DNA of 52,609 nt. Source: Pelatocladus maniniholoensis HA4357-MV3 (GTDB lineage: Bacteria > Cyanobacteriota > Cyanobacteriia > Cyanobacteriales > Nostocaceae). Location of the stretch: the NCBI GenBank assembly GCA_019359115.1, contig JAHHHW010000105.1, forward strand, positions 1 to 52,609. The letters run 5' to 3'. How positions within the stretch are numbered: position 1 is the stretch's first letter; the number at the start of each line of letters is the position of its first letter. The notes beneath the pieces were generated by a model that saw nothing but the letters and a program-made list of their open reading frames with translations, searched no databases and was not told the origin of the DNA. This document shows positions 8,731 through 15,986 of the stretch, in pieces. Both the position numbers and the translations under genes were made by a program.

Positions 8731-8767
8731 ACTCCCCACACTCCCCACATCCCCCACGCTTCCCAAT

Positions 8768-9955
8768 TCACTGTTCAACTTGTTGATGAATTTCTGTTGT
8801 TGAAACACGATGAATAGAGTCTTTATTTTCTACTGGTGCAGCAGTAGAAACCATCGCCGCCATTAATTGTTCTAATGTGACTTGAAACGGCAATCGATGA
8901 ATGTCAGAATTGGGAGCAAGGGCAATTTCCGCAGCTTTTTGCAATTCGCCCAAAGTCACACAGTCCAACCCTAAATCAGTGAATGTTTGCGGCAGTCCAA
9001 TTTCGCCATAAAACTTCAATAATTGTTGTCGTGCTGTGGCTGCTAGTTGATTGCCTTGGATCATTTCTTCTAAACGTAGTTGCACCAAGATTCCATAGGC
9101 GACTTTTTCTCCATGAATACTGCCACTTTTGCAAATGTGCGTTAAACCATTATGTACGGCATGAGCAGCGACAGTACGACATTGAGCGCCACCAACACCA
9201 CCAATCACCCCAGCTAGTAAAACAGTGGCATCTACTACTTGCTGCCAAAGTTCGCTTCCTGGTTGTTGAAGGGCAGTAGCAGATTTTTGGAAGAGAATAT
9301 CCCGCAAGACTCGTGCTTGTTGCACCGCAGCAATAATTAAAGTTTGATCTGAGTGTCCACTACTGACTGAAGCTTCATACCACTTGGCGATCGCATCTCC
9401 AATTCCCGCTACTAGAGTACGTGGTGGTGCAGTTTGAATCAAATCATAATCAAGAATCAATAAATCAGGACAACGATCCAACGCGACGTCATACAAAAAA
9501 GCCCCCTGAGCAGAATACACGTTTGAGAGGGCAGTCCAAGCAGCACAGGTAGCTGCTGAAGTTGGAATTGTTACCACTGGCAATTGCAACTGATGGGCGA
9601 GCAATTTTGCTGTATCCAGCGCTTTTCCGCCACCTATACCGATAACGACATCAGCTTGATGTTCCTTTGCAGCTTTTCTTAAAGCTTTAAGACTCGCCTC
9701 GCTACAATCTGGAGTGTAGTAAGCAAAAGCAAATTGTAACTGCTGCTGTTCTAACAGTGGTTGCAGATGAGGTTGAACGGCTTTTTGGGTGTGATTTCCT
9801 GCCACAATCAAAGGACGAGTACCCAGACGAGTAATTTCATCAGATACCTGTGTCAAGATTTGAGAGCCACGCATCACTTTTGCGGGCGCTACCGTCAACA
9901 GCATTAATAAATTAGGAGTTTGAGTAGACAATTTTTCTGAAAAATGAATAGGCAT
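8768..9955 (-). CDS. Iron-containing alcohol dehydrogenase family (GldA-like) protein
   Basis: A 395-residue dehydroquinate-synthase-like fold. VIGIGGGKALDTAKLLAH near 105-122 is the nucleotide-binding GGGK block; IPTSAATCAAWTALSNV follows. Candidate metal ligands are Asp in GIGDAIAKWYE, His in AAHAVHNGL and His in GSIHGEKVAYG. This set fits glycerol dehydrogenase and related polyol or glycerol-1-phosphate dehydrogenases. Substrate unknown. A C-terminal tail after about 360 has no recognised function. It reads toward the aminotransferase gene. Confidence 0.8.
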   Translation of the reverse strand: MPIHFSEKLSTQTPNLLMLLTVAPAKVMRGSQILTQVSDEITRLGTRPLIVAGNHTQKAVQPHLQPLLEQQQLQFAFAYYTPDCSEASLKALRKAAKEHQADVVIGIGGGKALDTAKLLAHQLQLPVVTIPTSAATCAAWTALSNVYSAQGAFLYDVALDRCPDLLILDYDLIQTAPPRTLVAGIGDAIAKWYEASVSSGHSDQTLIIAAVQQARVLRDILFQKSATALQQPGSELWQQVVDATVLLAGVIGGVGGAQCRTVAAHAVHNGLTHICKSGSIHGEKVAYGILVQLRLEEMIQGNQLAATARQQLLKFYGEIGLPQTFTDLGLDCVTLGELQKAAEIALAPNSDIHRLPFQVTLEQLMAAMVSTAAPVENKDSIHRVSTTEIHQQVEQ

Positions 9956-10247
9956 AATAACTCATAAATTAACAGTAACATTTCCAGATATTTTGGAAAA
10001 CTTCTCAATATAACCGACTATTCATAATCCGATGCTTGTGATGAGTGTGAGGGAAAATTTTACAACCTGTCCTTAATTCACATGTTTTTGTAGCAGTTTC
10101 ATAGTATAGATTAATATTTTAACTAAAAATTAATTAATTATGTATTAGAAAACACAAAAAATATACAGTTTTTTAATAGTGAGAGGCTAAGACACAGAAA
10201 AGATAAAAGTTAAATATAATACTCAGTACATAAATGTTTATACCTTG
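9956..10247. other. AT-rich intergenic region, divergent promoters expected
   Basis: Lies between the minus-strand iron-ADH gene and the plus-strand small ORF/peptidoglycan-binding pair. No RNA gene or repeat was recognised. A run rich in TAATTAATTA occurs near 10130-10140. Confidence 0.3.
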
Positions 10248-10364
10248 ATGCTACAAACCCTCACTAATCCAAAATTGGATGACGTGTTTGAAGTACCCCA
10301 CTTGAGTGATGCTATTAAGTGCTTGAAAAATTACACTGTAATAAAGACCGCTCCGAAGGAGTAG
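10248..10364 (+). CDS. Possible 38-aa ORF coupled to the downstream gene
   Basis: ATG at 10248 opens a 38-codon frame beginning MLQTLTNPKLDDVFEVPHLS and ending KTAPKE, with its TAG inside the GAAGGAGTAG Shine-Dalgarno of the next gene, 4 bp before that gene's ATG. The arrangement suggests translational coupling. The composition is protein-like (an acidic N-terminal half, then an amphipathic AIKCLKNYTVIK stretch), but no Shine-Dalgarno precedes it and I recognise no family. It may be a leader peptide, a small partner protein, or chance. Confidence 0.35.
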   Translation: MLQTLTNPKLDDVFEVPHLSDAIKCLKNYTVIKTAPKE

Positions 10365-10368
10365 GAAT

Positions 10369-10857
10369 ATGGAATTCATAAGTTATACTGGCGACAGCAT
10401 ACCAATAACAACACAGTCTGAATTAAAGAAACCAGAGTTGCAATTAGGTTCTTATGGTGAAGCGGTTGTAGAGCTACAAAATCTGTTGATTAAGTCGGGT
10501 CTTTATACTGATAAAATTGATGGTATTTTTGCAAAAATGACACAAGAAAGTGTCAAAGCATTTCAGCGCCAAGTTTTTCTGCAAGAAGATGGCATTGTCA
10601 CAGAAGAGACTTGGCAAGCACTGTACAAAGGTGAACCCGTAAATTTGCCGGAATTGAAACAAGGCAGTCAGGGAGAATTAGTGATGAAGGTACAACGTGT
10701 TCTCAAATCTACACAAGACTATGTAGGATACGTTGACGGGGAGTTTGGGCCAGTTACAGAGTCAGCCCTCCAAAGCTGGCAAATGCGTAATAATCTCCCT
10801 GATACTGGCATTATTGATGAAGTTACTTGGTGTACTTTAAGCCAAATTCCGCAATAG
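10369..10857 (+). CDS. Protein with two peptidoglycan-binding (PG_binding_1) repeats
   Basis: A 162-residue protein carrying two PF01471-type repeats. The first (about 27-82) contains LGSYGEAVVELQNLL, then KIDGIFAKMTQESVKAFQ and GIVTEETWQAL. The second (about 95-160) contains QGSQGELVMKVQRVL, YVDGEFGPVTESALQSWQ and GIIDEVTWCTL. No signal peptide or catalytic domain is visible, so it is a stand-alone binding module, a common arrangement in cyanobacteria. A strong GAAGGAG lies 11 bp before the ATG. A heptamer repeat array follows its stop. Confidence 0.85.
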   Translation: MEFISYTGDSIPITTQSELKKPELQLGSYGEAVVELQNLLIKSGLYTDKIDGIFAKMTQESVKAFQRQVFLQEDGIVTEETWQALYKGEPVNLPELKQGSQGELVMKVQRVLKSTQDYVGYVDGEFGPVTESALQSWQMRNNLPDTGIIDEVTWCTLSQIPQ

Positions 10858-10867
10858 ATTTAGTTAG

Positions 10868-10904
10868 TGGTTGTTTTTTGGTTGTTGGTTGTTGGTTGTT
10901 GGTC
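10868..10904. repeat. STRR array, GGTTGTT heptamers
   Basis: Tandem GGTTGTT units follow the stop of the peptidoglycan-binding gene. Same class as the array at 8671-8730 but a different heptamer. Confidence 0.75.
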
Positions 10905-10950
10905 AATAAAATGGTCAATGCTCTTAGTTATTCTTCCTTGTCTGCCTATC

Positions 10951-11481
10951 CTATGATGAAGTGTTGTTAGATTTTGGTAGTTGGGCAAATTTATCTTGGT
11001 AAATGTCAATAGCCATTTGCGAATCTTCACGACTAGCAAGCGATCGCTGGACTTGACCCAAATAAAGTGGTGTAGAAACTCCTGGTTCGGGATGGACAAT
11101 CGTACGGGCGCGGATAGTCAACTGATTGTCACCAGGTTTACCCAAGCGACCATAGGAATATAAATCATTGGCTGCTTGGCGCAAAGTTGCTTCTAATTGA
11201 GTAGGAGTTATTTGAGGAGAGATTGCAATTACGGTTTGTGTTGAACCATTGTCGTAAACCAAATGGTATCGCACTGCTCCTGGAATAACTGTACGTGTCA
11301 GAGGTGCTAGGGAAAGGGTAAATAAACCAGCCGTCAACACCAACATAAAACCTGTCGAACCCACTAGCCGAAAGCGCAAGCCCCATTTGAAAATAAAACC
11401 TAAGACTGTCAACAGTGCAAATACCAAGGTGGCAATACCTGACCATTGGGTGTATTGGATAAAGTCAGCTTGTGAGAACAT
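10951..11481 (-). CDS. ycf51: Ycf51 family protein (DUF2518)
   Basis: A 176-residue membrane protein: MFSQADFIQYTQWSG, two hydrophobic segments at about 12-32 and 43-65 separated by the conserved KWGLRFRLVG loop, then a soluble C-terminal domain (YHLVYDNGSTQTVIA, LEATLRQAANDLYSYGRLG, TPLYLGQVQRSL). This is the organisation of Ycf51/DUF2518, conserved in cyanobacteria and some plastids with no established function. I chose ATG at 11481, which matches family starts, over the longer frame from 11511. It is divergent from the C-DES gene across a strong hairpin. Confidence 0.85.
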   Translation of the reverse strand: MFSQADFIQYTQWSGIATLVFALLTVLGFIFKWGLRFRLVGSTGFMLVLTAGLFTLSLAPLTRTVIPGAVRYHLVYDNGSTQTVIAISPQITPTQLEATLRQAANDLYSYGRLGKPGDNQLTIRARTIVHPEPGVSTPLYLGQVQRSLASREDSQMAIDIYQDKFAQLPKSNNTSS

Positions 11482-11506
11482 AATGTAACTTAACAGACTA
11501 ATGTAT

Positions 11507-11540
11507 AACACCCAGAAATTCTACACAATTTCTGGGTGTT
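11507..11540. promoter_or_regulatory. Perfect 14-bp hairpin between divergent genes
   Basis: AACACCCAGAAATT and its exact complement flank the loop CTACAC. It lies 26 bp upstream of the ycf51 ATG and about 90 bp upstream of C-DES. No gene ends here, so it is not a simple terminator for an annotated gene. It could be a 5' UTR structure, an attenuator or a mobile-element relic. Confidence 0.5.
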
Positions 11541-11630
11541 ACGTTTGCGGGAGATCGGGGATCAGGGATTGGGGATCGGGGACAAGGGAGAGAATAAACA
11601 TCAATGCTCATTGATCATTAACTATTGACT

Positions 11631-12803
11631 ATGAACAAATTGCATATTTATCGACAGCAGTTTCCAGCTTTAGAGAATAAAACTTATTTTAACTACGGTG
11701 GTCAAGGCCCAATGCCGCAAGTGGTGATGGATACGATTACTGAAGCCCAAACTTACATACAGGAAATCGGACCTTTTGGTTTTGAGGTGGGTAGGTGGAT
11801 TGATGAGGAAACGAAAGCTATTAAAGTCGCGATCGCCTCTGAATTACATGTACCTCCCGAAACAATCACAATTACTGAGGATGTGACTGTTGGTTGCAAT
11901 ATTGCTATGTGGGGTATCGACTGGAAATCAGGAGATCACCTGTTATTAACTGACTGTGAACACCCCGGTATTGTGGCTATAGCCGAAGAAATCGGGCGCA
12001 GATTTGCGGTTGAAGTTACCACCTGTCCGTTGATAGCAACTTTAAACGAGGGTAATCCAGTCGCAGTCATTGACCAACACTTACGCTCAAATACCCGTTT
12101 GGTAGTTTTGAGTCATATCCTCTGGAATACAGGTCAACTTTTGCCTCTTGACGAAATAGCAAAAATCTGCATCAAAAACCAAACTAGACTTTTAGTAGAT
12201 GCTGCCCAGTCTGTTGGTTCAATGCCATTGAATTTAACTGAACTAGAGGTAGATTTTTATGCTTTTACTGGTCACAAGTGGTTATGTGGACCTAGTGGTG
12301 TGGGCGGTTTATACGTACGACCAGAAATCAGAGATCGCTTAAAACCCACATTCATCGGCTGGCGTAGCATTATCACCAATAGTCAAGGTAAGTTTGTAGA
12401 TTGGCATCCAGACGGAAAACGTTATGAAGTAGCGACTTCTAATTATCCCCTTTACGCAGGCTTGAGAGAGGCGATCGCCATTCATCAGCAATGGGGAACA
12501 GCAGAGGAACGCTATCAGCAAATTTGTTATCACAGCGAATATTTGTGGCTACGCCTAGCAGCCTTATCTAATGTGATTCCCTTGCGGACTTCGCCTCCTG
12601 AAGGTGGTTTAGTCTCATTTCAACTTAGCCAAAATACTCCCCAAGCCCATCGACAACTAGTAGAGTTTTTACAATCCAAAAAAATATTCACTCGCACAAT
12701 TGCTGATCCCAGTTGTGTACGTGCTTGCGTCCACTACTTTACACTTGAGTTGGAAATTGACCAACTAATTGAGGGAATTCAGGAATGGTTGGTTGTTGGT
12801 TAA
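11631..12803 (+). CDS. L-cysteine/cystine lyase C-DES-like (class V PLP)
   Basis: A 390-residue class V aminotransferase-fold protein closely resembling the Synechocystis cystine C-S lyase C-DES. Shared blocks: NKTYFNYGGQGPMPQ at the N-terminus, ITITEDVTVGCNIAMWGIDW, LLTDCEHPGI, SHILWNTGQLLPL, DAAQSVGS, the PLP lysine in FTGHKWLCGPSGVGGLY near 222, and IADPSCVRACVHYFT near the end. C-DES splits cystine to pyruvate, ammonia and cysteine persulfide, which can feed iron-sulfur assembly. ATG at 11631 is preferred over the TTG at 11625. The last residues fall in a GGTTGTT repeat. The alternative is a generic cysteine desulfurase. Confidence 0.85.
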   Translation: MNKLHIYRQQFPALENKTYFNYGGQGPMPQVVMDTITEAQTYIQEIGPFGFEVGRWIDEETKAIKVAIASELHVPPETITITEDVTVGCNIAMWGIDWKSGDHLLLTDCEHPGIVAIAEEIGRRFAVEVTTCPLIATLNEGNPVAVIDQHLRSNTRLVVLSHILWNTGQLLPLDEIAKICIKNQTRLLVDAAQSVGSMPLNLTELEVDFYAFTGHKWLCGPSGVGGLYVRPEIRDRLKPTFIGWRSIITNSQGKFVDWHPDGKRYEVATSNYPLYAGLREAIAIHQQWGTAEERYQQICYHSEYLWLRLAALSNVIPLRTSPPEGGLVSFQLSQNTPQAHRQLVEFLQSKKIFTRTIADPSCVRACVHYFTLELEIDQLIEGIQEWLVVG

Positions 12804-12916
12804 TAGTCATTTGTCATTAGTTTTTCTCTCTTGTCCCCCGTTTCCTCGCGCTCCCTGTTCTCTGCTCCTTTTTCCTCCTTGTCCCCTTATCCCCGATCCC
12901 TCATCCCCGATCCCTC

Positions 12917-14002
12917 ATGAAACGTCCAATCATATACATAGCTATTACCAATCATGGTTTTGGTCATGCTACTCGCACCGCAGCAGTTGCAGCAACTATC
13001 CAAAAATTATGTCCAGAAGTCTTGCTAATTATTGTGTCTACTGCTCCACGTTGGTTGCTAGAGTCTTACATTAAAGGTGATTTTATTCATCGCCCTCGTG
13101 GATTTGATGTGGGTGTGGTGCAAAAAGATAGCTTGACTATGGATAAAGCAACGACATTAGAAAAGTTGCTAGACATTAAAAAGAATCAAAATTCTATTAT
13201 TGCTTCAGAAGTGAACTTTATTCGTCAAAATCGTGTGCAGTTGATTCTGGCAGATATTCCCTTTTTGGCAACAAAATTTGGTAAGGCTGCTGGTATTCCC
13301 TGCTGGATGATGAGTAATTTTGGTTTTGATTTTATTTACCGGAGTTGGGGTGATACCTTTAGAGAGGTTGCTGATTGGATTAGTGATTGTTACAGCCAAT
13401 GCGATCGCTTGTTTCGTCTTCCTTTTTATGAACCAATGTCAGCATTCAGTAATACTATAATCAGTGATGTTGGCTTAACAGGTGGTTCTCCCTGTGATTC
13501 TCCTGAACAAATTCGATCAACTTGGGGAATTACTGCACCAACACAAAAGACTATCTTACTGACTTTTGGTGGTTTGGGCTTGCAACAAATTCCTTACAAG
13601 AGTTTACAAAAATTTCCTGACTGGCAATTTATTACTTTTGATCAATCAGCCCCGGACTTAGCTAATATCATCAAAATTCGTGATCATAAATATCGCCCTG
13701 TAGATTTTATGCCTATTTGTGGGCGAGTTGTTTCTAAGCCTGGTTTTAGTACTTTTGCTGAAGCCACTCGCTTGAGTGTACCGATTGTATCTGTTACCCG
13801 TGATGATTTTGCAGAAGCAGCTTTTCTATTAGAAGGAATTTCTCAGTATAATCAACATCAAATCCTCACCTCAGCAGAATTGTTTGATGGTAATTGGGAT
13901 TTCTTACTACAACCACTCCAACAACCACTTTCTTCACAACTCATTGCTAAGGATGGTAATGAAACTATTGCCCGTGAGGTTTTAAGTTTTATTGATTGTT
14001 GA
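12917..14002 (+). CDS. GT-B glycosyltransferase-like protein (MurG/GT28-like)
   Basis: A 361-residue protein with a GT-B outline. The N-terminal domain opens IYIAITNHGFGHATRTAAVA, an H-G-F-G-H-A-x-R signature of UDP-GlcNAc-type GT28 relatives. The C-terminal domain has ILLTFGGLGLQQIP and GRVVSKPGFSTFAEATRLSVP, a KPGFSTFxE donor-binding block. No signal peptide or membrane segment. Such proteins are annotated as glycosyltransferases in cyanobacteria without known acceptor. It follows the C-DES gene by about 110 bp of low-complexity repeat, so an operon is possible but unproven. Confidence 0.75.
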   Translation: MKRPIIYIAITNHGFGHATRTAAVAATIQKLCPEVLLIIVSTAPRWLLESYIKGDFIHRPRGFDVGVVQKDSLTMDKATTLEKLLDIKKNQNSIIASEVNFIRQNRVQLILADIPFLATKFGKAAGIPCWMMSNFGFDFIYRSWGDTFREVADWISDCYSQCDRLFRLPFYEPMSAFSNTIISDVGLTGGSPCDSPEQIRSTWGITAPTQKTILLTFGGLGLQQIPYKSLQKFPDWQFITFDQSAPDLANIIKIRDHKYRPVDFMPICGRVVSKPGFSTFAEATRLSVPIVSVTRDDFAEAAFLLEGISQYNQHQILTSAELFDGNWDFLLQPLQQPLSSQLIAKDGNETIAREVLSFIDC

Positions 14003-14077
14003 TTATCGATTATTGGCAATGGTTAAGGATTAATGCCCAATGCCCAAATTTCAAATAGTATTAACAATATTTAAAAT

Positions 14078-14100
14078 CCTCTGCTCTTCTAGGGCAGAGG
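14078..14100. repeat. CCTCTGC/GCAGAGG hairpin, possible IS200/IS605-type end
   Basis: A 7-bp perfect stem with a 9-base loop lies in the gene-free stretch 14003-14233. IS200/IS605-type transposon ends carry such sub-terminal hairpins, but no transposase is near, so this is at best a relic. Confidence 0.3.
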
Positions 14101-14233
14101 AGTTTAATCTTGTAGATGTCCCTGATGAATCTGTAGATACCGAAAGTGAGTAGAAGCGCTCACCATCATTAATACTCAGTCTAACTATCAAGCAAAAACT
14201 CAACAACCGTAATTTCCACTAGTGCATAACAGT

Positions 14234-14398
14234 CTACAGCACACACAACAAGTAATTACCGTATTCACTTATTTCTTGAGGATGGCTTCCCAGCAGTCGG
14301 TTGATTTGTTCTACTAGGTTCATCTCATCACATATGCCTGCGACTATGCCGCAGTGGTCAATATCTTGTACTCTTATATCTAATGGTGAAGCTGTCAT
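14234..14398 (-). pseudogene. N-terminal remnant of an IS1634-type (DUF4277) transposase
   Basis: ATG at 14398 on the minus strand opens 54 codons: MTASPLDIRVQDIDHCGIVA, then GICDEMNLVEQINRLLGSHPQ, then loss of similarity and a stop. IS1634-family transposases begin with just such a block (V-x-D-I-D-H-C-G-I-V-A-G-I-x-D-E-x-x-L-V-E-Q-I-N). The rest of the transposase is absent. It lies directly upstream of the truncated SPFH gene and may mark the event that truncated it. Confidence 0.75.
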
Positions 14399-14458
14399 GC
14401 TTCAAAAATACAATAATTTGCGATCGCACCTGCGGAATGTGGAATATAAGTAATACTT

Positions 14459-14755
14459 ATGGGCTTTATATTCTCTCTCTTAACAAGCCTGATTGCAATT
14501 TTTATCTATTTGAACTCTGGCAAAATATCTTTTGTTCTAGAAAAAGAACGTCAAGAAGCAGAACGCAAACGCATTGAAGCTACAGGTATAGCTGATTCTC
14601 AAAAAATTATTGCTGATGGACTTAGCAATTCTGTACTCCAACTGCGAGCCATAGAAGCTACTGAAAAATTAGCACAATCTCCCAACTCTAAAATCATTGT
14701 GATTGGTTCTGAAAAAGGCACGGTACCAATTTTACTTCAACAAGAAACGAAATAG
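14459..14755 (+). pseudogene. Truncated SPFH/prohibitin-family protein, C-terminal part
   Basis: A 98-residue frame: one hydrophobic segment (FSLLTSLIAIFIYL), then a charged coiled-coil stretch EKERQEAERKRIEATGIADS, QKIIADGLSNSVLQLRAIEA and IIVIGSEKGTVPILL. The part after about residue 28 matches the C-terminal coiled coil of prohibitin/HflC-like SPFH proteins (A-E-x-x-R-x-x-I-E-A-x-G-I-A-x-x-Q; L-x-x-R-x-I-E-A-x-x-x-L-A-x-S-x-N-x-K). The SPFH domain itself is missing. It could still be expressed as a small anchored coiled-coil protein, since a membrane segment precedes the remnant, but I read it as decay. Confidence 0.6.
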
Positions 14756-14972
14756 GAAACATCACTGTATTTACTAGGGCGATTTAATTCTCGTCTAGCC
14801 CACCAAGAATTAAAATTATTGGTTTATAGCCTAAGTCGTCTTCATAGGACTACAAAATCTTTTAGTCCATTTTAAATGGAGTTTTGCTGTGAGCAAGGAA
14901 ATTTATTTCTGAGCGGGCTATGGTAACAATGAAATAGCCATACTTTTAGTAGTCGAAATTCCAAAATCCTAA

Positions 14973-15641
14973 CTAAGAATTTTTACGGATTACTATCATC
15001 CCACGAGAGCGGGTAGCAGATAAATCTTTGTCTACGCAAGCTTTGTACATTCTGTCTATGGAACATTTCCAGAAGCGTGTATATTTTTTGGGATTAGTGT
15101 CAGCTACAGTGATCTCCTGTGTTGTTGGATTGTAGTCTGCGACTAGTGAGAAATGACCGCCTGCAAAGCTAACGTCATGGGCAATGCCAACATTAAAATT
15201 TAAAATGTGAATGTCTTTGTCATCCACCACAGCGTTTTCAATTTCTTTGATAAAAGCGTCCAAACTCATGGAAACTTTGTCAAAATGTTCGAGTCTGACA
15301 CTCAGGTCTAATTTTGCTCCATTTACATAATTTACACAAGTGTCATACGTTTCAGCGAGAGTCATTCCATCATCTAAAACAGTAGCGATCGGTAATCTAG
15401 TAACATAGAAAATTTCATCCACTGTCGTTGGATACCCTAGTGCGGTGAGTGCATAGGCAATAGAAGTAATGTTACAGCAGTTGATAGGTTGTTGAAATTC
15501 ACACAGCTTAATACCATTTAAATCTTTGGTGACAACTTTTGTGACAACAGTACCTACAACTTGGTCAGATGGTTCAAAACCAGATTGCTTAATTGCATCT
15601 AAATCTGTTGTGTTATCGGTGGCTAATTGCTGGGAAGTCAT
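14973..15641 (-). CDS. Phytochelatin-synthase-fold cysteine peptidase-like protein
   Basis: A 222-residue protein with the papain-like triad order of phytochelatin synthase: Cys in QPINCCNITSIAYALTALG (C56, by alignment to the CGLATL block), His in AGGHFSLVADYNP (H163), and Asp in VADTNPKKYTRFW (D181). It lacks the signal peptide I recall for the Nostoc alr0975-type enzyme and lacks the eukaryotic C-terminal domain. Family enzymes cleave glutathione to gamma-Glu-Cys or make phytochelatins under Cd/As stress. This member is divergent around the Cys (N-C-C-N instead of x-F-C-G), so a different peptide substrate is possible. It is monocistronic. The DNA between it and the SPFH remnant (14756-14972) shows nothing recognisable. 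Confidence 0.7.
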   Translation of the reverse strand: MTSQQLATDNTTDLDAIKQSGFEPSDQVVGTVVTKVVTKDLNGIKLCEFQQPINCCNITSIAYALTALGYPTTVDEIFYVTRLPIATVLDDGMTLAETYDTCVNYVNGAKLDLSVRLEHFDKVSMSLDAFIKEIENAVVDDKDIHILNFNVGIAHDVSFAGGHFSLVADYNPTTQEITVADTNPKKYTRFWKCSIDRMYKACVDKDLSATRSRGMIVIRKNS

Positions 15642-15806
15642 GGTACAGATCCTTGATATTCAAGCAGGTTTATGAGTCGAAATAATTAATGTAGTGCTTA
15701 CTACTATTAACCATTAACCCATCAATTTCACCGGATGCCCCAAAGCTTTAAAATTTCTTTAGCAAGCAAATACCTAGTCAAAATAATGTAAACAACATCG
15801 CAAAGA

Positions 15807-15977
15807 TTGTATATTGTCAAGCGCCTTGCTAAAAACTGCAAAACCATCCCTAGCAACTTCATTACTAGGGATGACAAGCCAGAAATTATGGAGAAGTGGG
15901 GTCTGTTTGAAACACAAGGAGAAGCGATCGCTCGTCTTGTTGGACTGATTAGGGCGGCTAAGTACCAACAAGTCTAA
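15807..15977 (+). CDS. Possible small ORF or gene remnant, convergent with the protease gene
   Basis: A 56-codon frame from TTG at 15807 reads IPSNFITRDDKPEIMEKWGL, then FETQGEAIARLVGLIRAAK. The composition is more protein-like than the overlapping minus-strand frame at 15774-15983. No Shine-Dalgarno is evident and the start is arbitrary, so it may be the 3' end of a decayed gene. It ends 10 bp from the convergent CtpC-type gene. I do not recognise the family. Confidence 0.3.
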   Translation: MYIVKRLAKNCKTIPSNFITRDDKPEIMEKWGLFETQGEAIARLVGLIRAAKYQQV

Positions 15978-15986
15978 AGACAAAAA

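Noticed and set aside
10860-11099. 79-codon minus-strand ORF after the peptidoglycan-binding gene
   Set aside because: Partly STRR-encoded and overlapping ycf51 in another frame.
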